Positions 12,426-21,244 are shown, counted from the stretch's first letter. The stretch: 61,600 bases of DNA from Rhodospirillaceae bacterium (GCA_947476695.1 CANJRD010000020.1:1-61600); one strand, 5' to 3'. The notes: generated from the letters alone by a model not told the origin. Numbers and translations: made by a program.

Positions 12426-14552
12426 ATGCAAACGTTCCGCGCGACTTGCCTGGGTGTCTTTGCCGCTGCGCTTCTTGGCGCCGCTCCGGTGCTCGCAGCG
12501 GATGCCGCGCTGACCATCGCGGTGAGATCCTCCCCGCCGGACATGGTCAGCGGCGGCGACGCCCTGATCGAGATCGTCGCGCCAGGCAGTGGCCCCAATC
12601 TGGTGGTCAAGGCGAACGGCACAGATGTCTCCAAGGATTTTAGGCCGGGCAAAGACGCCGGACACTTCGTCGGCGTCGTCCGTGGCTTGAAGACTGGCGA
12701 CAACGCGGTCGTCGCCAGGCGTGGCGCGCAAAGCGCGACAATCACACTGAAGAACCATCCTATCGTCGGGCCGGTGTTCGCCGGTCCGAAAGAACAACCG
12801 TTCTTCTGCGAAACCGACAAATTCAAGCTGCCTGATGGCACAACCCTTGGCGCGCCCCTCGATAAGGATTGCGGGGTCAAAACGGTCGTCAGCTATTTCT
12901 ACAAGCCGAAAGGTGCGACGGGTCCGAAGGACATGAAGGCGCTGCCGACGGGCAAGCCGCTGCCGGCGGATGTCGATCAGGCCACTACGTCGCTCGGCGT
13001 GAAGGTGCCCTACGTCGTGCGCCTCGAAACCGGAACGATCGACCGCGGCATCTATCAGATCGCCATGCTGCACGATCCGACGACTGAGGCGCCTGTCTCG
13101 CCAACGGCCGCACCAAAAGCGTGGAACAAACGTCTCGCGTATGAATTCTTCGGCGGTTGCAGCGGCATGTATCGCCAAGGAGCGGACTTCGGCAGCGCCG
13201 GCACGGTCTTGGACGATCAGTTCCTCGGCCAGGGCTATGTGGTCATGTCGAATACGCTGAATGTGTTTCAGAATAACTGCGACGATCTTCTTGCCAGCGA
13301 AGTCGCGATGATGACGAAAGAGCGCGCGATCGAGACTGTCGGCGCGCCGTTGTTCACCATTGGCTTTGGCTGCTCGGGCGGTTCGCATCAAGTGCTGCTG
13401 ACGGCGGACAACTATCCCGGCATTCTCGACGGCATCATTCCGCTGTGCAATTCGGTGGACTGGTCGCGCATGGGGCAGCAGTCGGCCGATACGGTCGTGC
13501 TGCTCAACTACTTCAAGAAGCCTGCGGCGACAGGCCTCACCGACGCGCAGAAGGTCGCGATCCTCGGCGTGCCGATCAACGTGAACCCGCTCGATCCCAT
13601 CGCGCGTTCACTGGCGTCGGTCTGCCCGGAGGTGGTGCCGAAGGAGATGATCTACAATCCCCAGACCAACCTGAAAGGTCTGCGCTGCACGATCAGCGAG
13701 CATGGCGTGAACGCCATCGGTCGCGATCCCAAGACCGGCTTCGCGCGCAATATCGTCGACAATGTCGGCGTGCAGTATGGGCTTGGGGCGCTGAATGCTG
13801 GGAAGATCAACGTCGATCAGTTCCTGACGCTCAACGAACAGGTCGGCGGCTTCGACGACGACGGCCTGCCGACGAAGACCCGGTCCAAGGCCGATCCCAT
13901 CGGCGTCGAGGCGGCGTATCGTACCGGTCGTGTACTACATGGCGGCATGGGCCTTCGCGACACGGCGGTGCTCGAAATCCGCAATTACTCGGATGCGGAC
14001 ACGAACGTCGCGCATCTGAAGTACGGCACCTTCGCCACGCTCGCGCGCATCAAGCGCGAGACGGGGACGCGCGCGAACTATGTCGTGTTCCTGGAGGGCC
14101 AAAATAACGGCGAATACAGCGCCAGTCGGCCGGGTGGCGACGAGGTCTCGCACGACGGCATCAAGAAGTTGGACGAATGGCTAACCGCGATTGTCAACGA
14201 TAACGCGGCGGGTGCGAAAGCCGAGAAGGTGATCCGCAATAAGCCGAAGGACCTCACCGACTCCTGCTGGGACCGTAACAACCAGCGCATCACCGAGGAA
14301 CTGACGTTCTCAGGCGGCAAGTGCAACGCAGTCTATCCGACCAACGCACCGCCGCGCATGGTCGCGGGTACACCGGAATCCAATGACATCATCAAGTGCC
14401 AGCTGAAGCCGGTCGACATGGCCGACTACAAGGTGAAGCTGTCCGCGGCTGAAATGGCGCGGCTGAAGAAGGTTTTCGCGGACGGCGTCTGCGATTGGAC
14501 CAAGCCCGGCGTCGGGCAGGTGAAGCCGCCGAAGACCTGGCAGACGTTCTAA
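12426..14552 (+). CDS. Secreted DUF6351 family protein, alpha/beta-hydrolase-like
   Basis: 708 residues starting after AGGGAGG, with a Sec signal peptide (cleavage after VLA-A near residue 25). A beta-rich N-terminal domain (about 28-110) is followed by a large domain with a nucleophile-elbow-like GFGCSGGS (Ser317) and paired cysteines. The overall pattern matches the DUF6351 family, which I recall as tannase/feruloyl-esterase-like in appearance but of no established function. It should act in the periplasm or outside. The in-frame sequence upstream of 12426 is discarded because it would bury the signal peptide. A strong terminator follows. Esterase activity is inference. Confidence 0.78.
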   Translation: MQTFRATCLGVFAAALLGAAPVLAADAALTIAVRSSPPDMVSGGDALIEIVAPGSGPNLVVKANGTDVSKDFRPGKDAGHFVGVVRGLKTGDNAVVARRGAQSATITLKNHPIVGPVFAGPKEQPFFCETDKFKLPDGTTLGAPLDKDCGVKTVVSYFYKPKGATGPKDMKALPTGKPLPADVDQATTSLGVKVPYVVRLETGTIDRGIYQIAMLHDPTTEAPVSPTAAPKAWNKRLAYEFFGGCSGMYRQGADFGSAGTVLDDQFLGQGYVVMSNTLNVFQNNCDDLLASEVAMMTKERAIETVGAPLFTIGFGCSGGSHQVLLTADNYPGILDGIIPLCNSVDWSRMGQQSADTVVLLNYFKKPAATGLTDAQKVAILGVPINVNPLDPIARSLASVCPEVVPKEMIYNPQTNLKGLRCTISEHGVNAIGRDPKTGFARNIVDNVGVQYGLGALNAGKINVDQFLTLNEQVGGFDDDGLPTKTRSKADPIGVEAAYRTGRVLHGGMGLRDTAVLEIRNYSDADTNVAHLKYGTFATLARIKRETGTRANYVVFLEGQNNGEYSASRPGGDEVSHDGIKKLDEWLTAIVNDNAAGAKAEKVIRNKPKDLTDSCWDRNNQRITEELTFSGGKCNAVYPTNAPPRMVAGTPESNDIIKCQLKPVDMADYKVKLSAAEMARLKKVFADGVCDWTKPGVGQVKPPKTWQTF

Positions 14553-14566
14553 ACGCAGGCAAAGAA

Positions 14567-14604
14567 AAACCGGCCCCGACGCATCCGTCAGGGCCGGTTT
14601 CTTA
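14567..14604. terminator. Bidirectional intrinsic terminator
   Basis: A 10-bp stem (AAACCGGCCC with GGGCCGGTTT) with a small inner stem and flanking A and T runs. It separates the convergent DUF6351 and acylating dehydrogenase genes and should serve both. Confidence 0.85.
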
Positions 14605-14621
14605 TTTCAACACCGTGCCGC

Positions 14622-16061
14622 TTAAGCGACCGGTGCGCTGATGCGCTTCATCACGTCGGCGCCGAACAACACGTCGTCGCCCGGGATTTCCTTCGGCTTC
14701 GCCAGCGGGAAGGAGACCCAGCTGATGTTCACCAAGTCGCGCCAGTTGATGTTGTTGTTGGTGGAGTTGCCGCCCCAAGAACCGCAACCCAGCGAGAACG
14801 TCTGGGGCATGCCGTTCCAGAGATTGCCGCTGTTCGACTGGCTCTGCGGCTGACGGATCATGACGCGCGACGTCCGCGTGTTCATCGCGATCTTCATGAT
14901 GTGATCCTGGTTGTTCGAGTGGATGCCACAAGAATGGCCACTACCCTGATAGCCCTGGATCTTGTTGGTGTACTCGAGCGCCTGGTCGATGTTCTTGATC
15001 TTGTAGACGGTCAGCGTCACCGACAGCTTTTCGCCCGAGAACGGATACTCAGGTCCGATGCCGGTTTCCTGCACCATGAAGAACACCTTGCCGTCCGGCA
15101 GCGGAATGCCCGCCATCTTTGCGATGTTCACCGCCGGCTGGGCGACGATCTTCGGGTTGATGTGACCATCGACCCAAATGACGTTCTGCAGCTTCTGCTT
15201 ATCTTCCGCCGAGCACAGATAACCGCCTTCGGCCTGCAGATTGGCCAGCATCTCGTCGTAGACCTTCTCGAACAGAAGGACCGAGTTGTCGGACGAGCAC
15301 GAGGCCGCGAGGTCTGACGTCTTGGACATGCGGATCTTCATCGCCGCGTCCTTCAGGTCGGCCGTCTCATCGACCGTGACGACGACGTTGCCGACGCCGA
15401 CGCCGAGCGCCGGGGTGCCGCTGGAGTAAGCCGCGGTCACCATGCCGGCGCCGCCGGTGGCGAGCACGCGGTCGCACTGCTTCATCAGTTCTTCGGTCTT
15501 GGGGATCGTCGGCTCATCGACGCTGATGATGAGATCGGCCGGCGCGCCGTATTCCACAAGCGCTTCACGCATCACGTCGCAGATGAACTTGTTGGTGCGC
15601 TTGGCGCGCGGGTGCGGGGTGATGATGATCGAATTGCGGCCCTTGATCGCCGACATCGACTTGAACGGCGGCGTGCCTTCCGGGTTGGTCGACGGCGACA
15701 AGGCGCCGATGACACCGACCGGCTTCACGATCTTGAGAAGGTTGCGTTCCTTATCTTCCTCGATGATGCCGACGGACTTGTCGTTCATGATGTCGAACCA
15801 GGCGTAGCGCATCTTCTTGGCGACCTTGAGGTACTTGCCCTCGTAATAGCCGATGCCCGATTCCTCGACCGCCATCTTGGCGATCTTCTCGGCCATGCCT
15901 GGACGGCCGCAGGCCCACACGATGGCGCGGCACCAGGTGTCGACCTGTTCTTGCGTGGCGTACTCGATCTGCGCCTGGGCAGCGTGCGAGCGGCGGACCA
16001 GCTCGGCGATCTCCTGCGCAGCGGCGCTCTGTGCGGTCGGGTCTTTGTGGGTATCGGGCAT
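14622..16061 (-). CDS. CoA-acylating aldehyde dehydrogenase (SauS/EutE-like)
   Basis: 479 residues of the acylating branch of the aldehyde dehydrogenase superfamily, which converts an aldehyde, CoA and NAD(P)+ into an acyl-CoA. The catalytic cysteine is Cys255 in the ASCSSDNS segment, matching the position and context in EutE/AdhE and in the sulfoacetaldehyde dehydrogenase SauS. No bacterial-microcompartment targeting helix is evident at the N terminus. Its neighbours across the LysR gene encode a two-subunit ThDP 2-oxoacid decarboxylase whose aldehyde product would be the natural substrate. A sulfo-aldehyde is possible by analogy with SauS and sulfopyruvate decarboxylase, but other short aldehydes fit equally. 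A copy of the shared regional motif lies 41 bases upstream. Confidence 0.83.
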   Translation of the reverse strand: MPDTHKDPTAQSAAAQEIAELVRRSHAAQAQIEYATQEQVDTWCRAIVWACGRPGMAEKIAKMAVEESGIGYYEGKYLKVAKKMRYAWFDIMNDKSVGIIEEDKERNLLKIVKPVGVIGALSPSTNPEGTPPFKSMSAIKGRNSIIITPHPRAKRTNKFICDVMREALVEYGAPADLIISVDEPTIPKTEELMKQCDRVLATGGAGMVTAAYSSGTPALGVGVGNVVVTVDETADLKDAAMKIRMSKTSDLAASCSSDNSVLLFEKVYDEMLANLQAEGGYLCSAEDKQKLQNVIWVDGHINPKIVAQPAVNIAKMAGIPLPDGKVFFMVQETGIGPEYPFSGEKLSVTLTVYKIKNIDQALEYTNKIQGYQGSGHSCGIHSNNQDHIMKIAMNTRTSRVMIRQPQSQSNSGNLWNGMPQTFSLGCGSWGGNSTNNNINWRDLVNISWVSFPLAKPKEIPGDDVLFGADVMKRISAPVA

Positions 16062-16101
16062 CGAAAACTCCTGATTCTGGCTATGCGTCGTCAGATCAAA
16101 T

Positions 16102-16119
16102 TGGATGACGGGTGATATA
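16102..16119 (-). promoter_or_regulatory. Candidate operator, near-match of AATATCAC-N7-TCA
   Basis: The minus strand reads TATATCAC, 7 bases, then CCA: one mismatch in the left half and one in the right half relative to the element found at four other places up to 25.5 kb. It is 41 bases upstream of the acylating dehydrogenase start, a position compatible with promoter control. Confidence 0.35.
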
Positions 16120-16319
16120 GCGGAGCGGCGGCCTCATGGCTAAGCACGGTATTTGAAACCAGCTAGATCGCGAATTTCACGACCCCGGGCGGGGCGCAGC
16201 GCGCGCTACCGCTTGGCGCCCACTCCCAAATGACCAACTATCAGTTGAACGGGGGGGAGCAGACCTCTAAATTAGGTCTCTAAAGCCGGATTCCGCAAGA
16301 GTTCGCGGGGAGGCTGGAC

Positions 16320-17273
16320 TCACTCCGTGTGCGGCCAGTCCTTCATGTCGGGCAGGGAATAGGCCTGCCACTGGCCGCTTTTCACCAATTTGCCGATTTC
16401 GTCCAGCACGAGCGATACCACGGCGCTGGTGGCGCGCGTGTCTGTGCGGCTGGGCGGCAGGGCGAGGATGACGTGGCGCACGACCTTCGGCTTGACGAGA
16501 TGTGCGTATTTGAATTTGCCCTGACGCTGTTCGCGATAGATGGCCGAAATTGGCAGCACGGTGTAGCCGAGTCCTTCCTCGACGAGATCTTTCAGGACGC
16601 GGAACGAGTCCGCCTCGAACTGTATCCGCAGGTTCGTGCGCGCACGGGCCGCGGCGGATTCCACGACCGAGCGCAGGCCGTGCGGCTTGCTGGGCAGCAC
16701 TAGTTTGAGTTTGCCGAGCGTCGAGACGGGCACGGGAGTCTTGGGATCCAGGTCCGAGTTCGCCGGCCCGACCAGCACGAGTTCCTCGAGCAGAAGGTCG
16801 GTCACGCGAAGGTGAAGATCAGAGCCTGGGCCATAGAGAAGTGTGGCGTCGATCTCGCCGCGATGCAGCCAATCGATCAGATGCCCGGCATAGCCTTCGA
16901 CGATGCGCAGCGAGACATCGGGGAGCTCGGTGGCGACGCGCTTGGCCACACGTGCCGACAGGATGTAACTGACGGTTGGCATCATGCCGAGGGCGACATG
17001 GCCCTGCGGCGCGGAAGCCAGCGATCGCACGTCGTTGATGGATTTCTCGATCTGCTGAACTAAACCGCCGATACGGGCCAGCAATTCCTGGCCGGCCTCG
17101 GTCAGCTGCATGCCGCGACCGTCTCGCACGAACAAATCGTGGCCGATCTCGGCTTCCAGGAGCTTGATGTGCCGTGACAGCGCCGGCTGGGCGAGACGCA
17201 AGCGGTCCGATGCCTTGCTGAGCGAGCCATCCTCGGCAACCCGGATGAAGGTCCGGAGCCGTTTTAGGTCCAT
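16320..17273 (-). CDS. LysR-family transcriptional regulator
   Basis: 317 residues. The N-terminal winged helix-turn-helix (about 1-60, AQPALSRHIKLLEAE) is followed by a LysR effector-binding domain (about 90-300) of the periplasmic-binding-protein type. It is transcribed divergently from the ThDP decarboxylase genes with a 121-base shared control region containing a T-N11-A dyad, the classical arrangement for a LysR activator and its target. The acylating dehydrogenase lies downstream on the same strand but with a 258-base gap, so it probably has its own promoter. The inducer is unknown; a pathway intermediate is the usual case. Confidence 0.93.
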   Translation of the reverse strand: MDLKRLRTFIRVAEDGSLSKASDRLRLAQPALSRHIKLLEAEIGHDLFVRDGRGMQLTEAGQELLARIGGLVQQIEKSINDVRSLASAPQGHVALGMMPTVSYILSARVAKRVATELPDVSLRIVEGYAGHLIDWLHRGEIDATLLYGPGSDLHLRVTDLLLEELVLVGPANSDLDPKTPVPVSTLGKLKLVLPSKPHGLRSVVESAAARARTNLRIQFEADSFRVLKDLVEEGLGYTVLPISAIYREQRQGKFKYAHLVKPKVVRHVILALPPSRTDTRATSAVVSLVLDEIGKLVKSGQWQAYSLPDMKDWPHTE

Positions 17274-17299
17274 TGGCTGGGTGCCCTTTCCTGGAATTC

Positions 17300-17317
17300 A
17301 ATATCACGTATCGTAAT
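17300..17317 (+). promoter_or_regulatory. Candidate LysR box between divergent genes
   Basis: The sequence ATCACGTATCGTAAT at 17303-17317 is an imperfect dyad (AT-ACG, three bases, CGT-AT) with T-N11-A spacing. It starts with AATATCAC, which recurs at 20335, 23181 and 25524. It lies 28 bases from the LysR start and about 80 bases from the decarboxylase start. Confidence 0.55.
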
Positions 17318-17394
17318 TATCTATATTCTGCTTAAGCCCTTTGGCAAATATTGTCCCGCCCGCCATCCGGTTTCCCATTTGAGAGGATGAGATT

Positions 17395-17940
17395 ATGACG
17401 AGTGCCACCGCGGCTGCCTCGGCCGCGACCAAATCATGGCCACACGATATCTACGAGGTCTTGAAGCAATTCAACGTCCGTCAGGTGCCTTACGTGCCCG
17501 ATGGCGGTCATGCCGAGCTGATCAGCTTGATCCATGCCGACCCTCAGATGCGCGGCATTTCGCTGACCACTGAAGAAGAAGGCATCGCGCTGCTTGCCGG
17601 CACGGCGCTGGGCGGCGACCGCGGGGTTCTGCTGATGCAGTCCAGTGGCGTCGGCAATTGCATCAACATGCTGTCGTTGATCAAGACCTGCCGTATCCCC
17701 TTCCTCACGCTGGTCACCATGCGCGGCGAATACGGCGAGTTCAACCCATGGCAGGTGCCGATGGGTTCGAAGGTTCAAGCCTGCTTCGAACTGATGGACG
17801 TGCAAGTGCTGCGCGCGCGTACCCCGGAAGAAGTCCGTCCGACGGTCGCCGCGGGCGCCGCGATGGCCCTCAATGGCAACACGCCGACGGCGGTTCTGCT
17901 GTCTCAGCAGCTGGTCGGCGCAAAGGTGTTCGTGAAATGA
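17395..17940 (+). CDS. ThDP-dependent 2-oxoacid decarboxylase, alpha subunit (ComD-like)
   Basis: 181 residues corresponding to the N-terminal pyrimidine-binding domain of ThDP enzymes. It resembles the alpha subunit of sulfopyruvate decarboxylase and the matching part of phosphonopyruvate decarboxylase. TTEEEG (58-63) holds the glutamate that activates the cofactor, and the following glycine-rich helix is typical. The first 15 residues are Ala/Ser/Thr-rich and probably disordered. GAGAGGA precedes the ATG. It overlaps the beta-subunit gene by four bases (ATGA), so the two are made together. The 2-oxoacid substrate (sulfopyruvate, phosphonopyruvate or another) cannot be read from sequence. 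Confidence 0.85.
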   Translation: MTSATAAASAATKSWPHDIYEVLKQFNVRQVPYVPDGGHAELISLIHADPQMRGISLTTEEEGIALLAGTALGGDRGVLLMQSSGVGNCINMLSLIKTCRIPFLTLVTMRGEYGEFNPWQVPMGSKVQACFELMDVQVLRARTPEEVRPTVAAGAAMALNGNTPTAVLLSQQLVGAKVFVK

Positions 17941-18545
17941 GCCAGGTTACTTCCATGCCCAAATCCAACCGTCTCGAGCGCCGCAAGGTCGTCGCGCGGC
18001 TGGTGCGTGATCGCAAGGAACTGGTGGTCGTCACCAGCCTTGGCTCGCCGACCTACGATCTGGCCGACGCGGGCGATCATGAGCGTAACTTCTACCTGTG
18101 GGGCGCCATGGGCGGCGCCGGCGTCATCGGCCTCGGCCTCGCGATCGCGAAGCCGGAGATTCCGGTGATGGTCGTCGTCGGCGACGGCGAAATGCTGATG
18201 GGCATGGGCAACTTCGCCACCATCGCGTTGCAGGCGCCGAAGAACCTTACCATCGTCGTGCTCGACAACGAGCTCTACGGCGAGACCGGTTCGCAGACCA
18301 GCCACACCTCGGCTGGCGCCGATCTCGGCACCATCGCTTCGGGCTCGGGTATCAAGAACGTCCTGCGCGTCAACACCCAGGCTGAAGTCGAAGAACTCGC
18401 GGTTCGCGTCAACTCTGTCGGCGATGGTCCGACGGTTGCGATCGTGAAGATCGCGGCGGGGGACGACAAGCGCGTCCTGCCGTCGCGCGATGGCGTGTGG
18501 CTCAAGACCCGCGTCCAGGCTTCGCTCGGCACGTTGCCGGCTTAG
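17937..18545 (+). CDS. ThDP-dependent 2-oxoacid decarboxylase, beta subunit (ComE-like)
   Basis: 202 residues matching the C-terminal diphosphate-binding domain of ThDP enzymes. The metal/diphosphate motif begins GDGEMLMGMG (82-91) and ends at Asn111 in VVLDNELYGETG. The start is the ATG overlapping the alpha stop codon; a longer in-frame extension would lie entirely inside the alpha gene and is rejected. Together the subunits should decarboxylate a small 2-oxoacid to an aldehyde in the cytoplasm. The nearby acylating aldehyde dehydrogenase would trap that aldehyde as a CoA thioester. Confidence 0.86.
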   Translation: MSQVTSMPKSNRLERRKVVARLVRDRKELVVVTSLGSPTYDLADAGDHERNFYLWGAMGGAGVIGLGLAIAKPEIPVMVVVGDGEMLMGMGNFATIALQAPKNLTIVVLDNELYGETGSQTSHTSAGADLGTIASGSGIKNVLRVNTQAEVEELAVRVNSVGDGPTVAIVKIAAGDDKRVLPSRDGVWLKTRVQASLGTLPA

Positions 18546-18560
18546 GGAAGAGACAGCGCG

Positions 18561-18887
18561 ATGTTGTACGAGCTCCGTGTGTATGACCTAGTCTACGACA
18601 ATCGAATGGGCATGCACGACAAGTTCGAGAACTACACGGTGCCGATCTTCAAGAAGCATGGCTTCAAGGTGATTGGCTTCTGGGAAACGATGATCGGCGC
18701 GAACTATCCGCAGCTCACCTACATCCTTCAGTGGAAGGATCTGGCCGAGCGTCAGCAGAAGTTCACCGCGTTCTTCGCGGACCCGGAATGGATTGAAGCG
18801 TGTCGGATCATGGACCCCAAGGGTCCGTACATCGAGAAGATCCACTCGAGTATCATGTTCCCGACGAAATACTCGCCGATGCAATAA
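18561..18887 (+). CDS. NIPSNAP family protein
   Basis: 108 residues, a compact dimeric alpha/beta-barrel type protein of the NIPSNAP family (ELRVYDL start, WKDLAERQQKF middle, SSIMFPT end). The biochemical role of bacterial NIPSNAP proteins is unclear. They often sit in degradation operons and may act as small-molecule-binding or heme/aldehyde-handling proteins, but this is not established. It is the third gene of the decarboxylase operon, 15 bases after the beta subunit, and is followed by a strong terminator. Confidence 0.85.
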   Translation: MLYELRVYDLVYDNRMGMHDKFENYTVPIFKKHGFKVIGFWETMIGANYPQLTYILQWKDLAERQQKFTAFFADPEWIEACRIMDPKGPYIEKIHSSIMFPTKYSPMQ

Positions 18888-18916
18888 CGGCGCGCCGCTT
18901 TACCGGCCTTCAAAGC

Positions 18917-18952
18917 AAAAAGGGCGTGTTCTTCGCGAACACGCCCTTTTTC
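18917..18952. terminator. Bidirectional intrinsic terminator
   Basis: A 15-bp perfect stem (AAAAAGGGCGTGTTC and its complement) with a 5-base loop. A and T runs on both sides separate the decarboxylase operon from the convergent amidase gene. Confidence 0.9.
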
Positions 18953-18973
18953 TTTGTCCGGTAGGTCCCGCGC

Positions 18974-20317
18974 TTAGGCGTTGGCGAGTGCGCGTTCCAC
19001 CGCCGCGCCGATGGCGAGGATGCGCTTATCGGTCATGTGGGGACCGGTCAGCATGAAGCCGGTCGGGGCTTCGCCCGCCTTGTGGCACGGGATCGAGATG
19101 CTGCAGCCGTCGATAAAGTTGGCGATGGCGGTATTGCGCATCAGCGCGAGGTTGACGCGATTGTATTCGTCCATCGGCTCCAGGCTGGCGATCGGCACCG
19201 CCGTCATCACGGTCGTGGGCATGATCACCGCATCGTAGGCCGCGAACAGCGGCGTCACGCGACGGATGAAGTCCGCGCGCTGGCCGCGCAGGATGATGTA
19301 GTCGGAAGCGTCCTGCTCCTTGCCGCGGTTGATGCGCGCCAGGATGCGTTGGTCGTACTGGTCGGCCTTCGTTTCCAGCGTCTTGCGGTGATAGGCGTAG
19401 GCTTCCGGCGCCGCGCAGCCGCCCTTGGCGTTGATCTGCGGAATTTCCAGGACTTCCTTGAACGGCATCTTTTCGATGCGCGCGCCGGCCTTCTCGAGCG
19501 CCTTCACGGCGGCCTCGAAGCGTTGGGCGACATAGGGCTCTAGGCCGTCCATCAACATCGTCTGCGGAATGCCAAAGCGCAGGCCGGCGAGCGACACGTC
19601 CGGCAGGGCCGTGACGTCCTCGGCCGCGAGGATGCTGTCGAGGATCGCGCAGTCTTCGACGTTACGGCCGAGCGGGCCGGCGGAATCGAGTGTGGTCGAC
19701 AGCGGCACGCAGCCATCGAGCGGCACGCGCTTCTGTGTCGGCTTATAGCCGACCAGGCCGCACATCGCGGCCGGCAGGCGGCACGAACCGCCGGTGTCGG
19801 TGCCGAGTGAGGCATGGGCCATGCCGTCGCTCAACGATACGGCGGCGCCCGACGACGAGCCGCCGGGGATGCGGCCGGTCGCGCGGTCGTATGGATTCTT
19901 GGGCGTGCCGTAGTGCGGATTCACGCCGAGCGCGGAGAAGGCGAACTCGACCATGTTTGTCCGACCGACGGGCACGAAACCCGCAGCGCGCAGACGCGCA
20001 ACGGCCGGTGCATCGGCTTTCGCCGGCGCGTGGTCGGCGAAAACCTTCGAACCGGCGGTGGTGACGTCGCCGGCGATGTCGAATAGGTCCTTCACCGACA
20101 GCGGGATGCCCGCATAAGGCGACACGGCCGCGCCGCGCTTGCGCAGCGCGTCATGCATGTCAGCTATAACAAGTGCATTCTCGCCGCTGACCTTCGTGAA
20201 GGTGCGGCTGCCTTCGCCCGCCGGATCCTTGATCTTCGCCAAGCACTCCTCGACCAGGGCACGGCTTGTCGTCTTGCCCCCCGCGAGGTCGGCGGCGATC
20301 TGGTTGAGCGTCTTCAT
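18974..20317 (-). CDS. Amidase signature family hydrolase
   Basis: 447 residues with the complete Ser-cisSer-Lys triad of the amidase signature family: Lys76 (SVKD), cis-Ser within GGSSSG (152-157) and nucleophile Ser178 in GTDTGGSCR, where Cys replaces the usual Ile. It hydrolyses an amide, or related C-N bond, to acid and ammonia or amine. There is no signal peptide, so it is cytoplasmic. It is divergent from the DUF2848/cupin pair. A motif copy lies 18 bases before its ATG, close to the ribosome site. The physiological substrate is unknown. Confidence 0.9.
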   Translation of the reverse strand: MKTLNQIAADLAGGKTTSRALVEECLAKIKDPAGEGSRTFTKVSGENALVIADMHDALRKRGAAVSPYAGIPLSVKDLFDIAGDVTTAGSKVFADHAPAKADAPAVARLRAAGFVPVGRTNMVEFAFSALGVNPHYGTPKNPYDRATGRIPGGSSSGAAVSLSDGMAHASLGTDTGGSCRLPAAMCGLVGYKPTQKRVPLDGCVPLSTTLDSAGPLGRNVEDCAILDSILAAEDVTALPDVSLAGLRFGIPQTMLMDGLEPYVAQRFEAAVKALEKAGARIEKMPFKEVLEIPQINAKGGCAAPEAYAYHRKTLETKADQYDQRILARINRGKEQDASDYIILRGQRADFIRRVTPLFAAYDAVIMPTTVMTAVPIASLEPMDEYNRVNLALMRNTAIANFIDGCSISIPCHKAGEAPTGFMLTGPHMTDKRILAIGAAVERALANA

Positions 20318-20334
20318 AATCTCTCTCCGGCTGG

Positions 20335-20352
20335 AATATCACAACGCTGTCA
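20335..20352 (+). promoter_or_regulatory. Candidate operator AATATCAC-N7-TCA
   Basis: An exact match to the shared element, located in the 213-base region between the divergent amidase and DUF2848 genes. It is 18 bases upstream of the amidase start and 179 bases from the DUF2848 start. Control of the amidase is the simpler reading. Confidence 0.42.
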
Positions 20353-20530
20353 GTGCCTCTGCGCCGCACAATCTCGCGGAATTACAGGCGTTTGTCGCTT
20401 GACGGTATTGTGAGAGTTGTCGACTATCCAAAAATCATATCAGGCTGACGCGGGGCCGCAAGCCGGCTCCGATTTCGCGCGATGTCCGCGTCCACGGCCT
20501 GGAAGCCCACATGGGGGAAGGAGACTAATC

Positions 20531-21217
20531 GTGACCGTATTGTCTTTGACGCTGCAGGATGGCGCGAGCGCGTCGAAAAAAGATGTCAAAATCACGCACG
20601 CCGTGATCGGCGGCTGGGCCGGCCGTAACCGCGCCGACATCGACCACCATATCGAAGAACTCTTCGCGCTGGGCATTCCGCGCCCGAAGCGCGTGCCGAT
20701 CTATTTCCGCATGGCTGCGTCGCGTCTGACCACCGCGGACTCGATCGAAGTGCTGAGCACGAAGTCGAGCGGTGAAGTCGAATGCGTGTATGTGCAGACG
20801 GGCGGCAAGCTGTGGATCGGCGTCGGTTCCGACCACACCGACCGCGACGTCGAGACTTACGGCATCACCGTGTCGAAGCACATGTGCGAACACCCGATCT
20901 CGGACACCCTGTGGTCGTACGATAGCGTGAAGGACCACTGGGATCAGCTAATCCTGCGCTCCTACATCACCGAGAACGGCAAGCGCGTCCTGTATCAGGA
21001 AGGCGCGACGGCGAGCCTGCTGCCGCCGCCAGAACTGATCGAGAAGTACACCGAAGGCAAGCCGATGGAAGAAGGCACGCTGATGTTCGGCGGCACTTTC
21101 GCCGCGAAGGGCGGCGTGCGCCCGGCCGACAAGTTCGAGTACGAACTCGAAGATCCGGTCCTGAAGCGCAAGCTGACGGGCGGCTACAACATCGTCTATC
21201 TGCCGATCAACGACTAA
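20531..21217 (+). CDS. DUF2848 family protein
   Basis: 228 residues starting at GTG after GGGGAAGGAG; the longer frame starting at 20417 lacks a ribosome site and adds unrelated sequence. The family (DUF2848) has no assigned reaction. Its length and hydrophobic core recall fumarylacetoacetate-hydrolase-like folds, but I cannot confirm metal ligands. Residues such as the SDHTDRDVE segment (about 101-109) are conserved-looking and polar. It is followed by a cupin gene 27 bases downstream, and both are cytoplasmic. Context suggests a step in the local catabolic pathway. Confidence 0.78.
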   Translation: MTVLSLTLQDGASASKKDVKITHAVIGGWAGRNRADIDHHIEELFALGIPRPKRVPIYFRMAASRLTTADSIEVLSTKSSGEVECVYVQTGGKLWIGVGSDHTDRDVETYGITVSKHMCEHPISDTLWSYDSVKDHWDQLILRSYITENGKRVLYQEGATASLLPPPELIEKYTEGKPMEEGTLMFGGTFAAKGGVRPADKFEYELEDPVLKRKLTGGYNIVYLPIND

Positions 21218-21244
21218 GCCACGCGAACGGACAAGGAGCACCGC

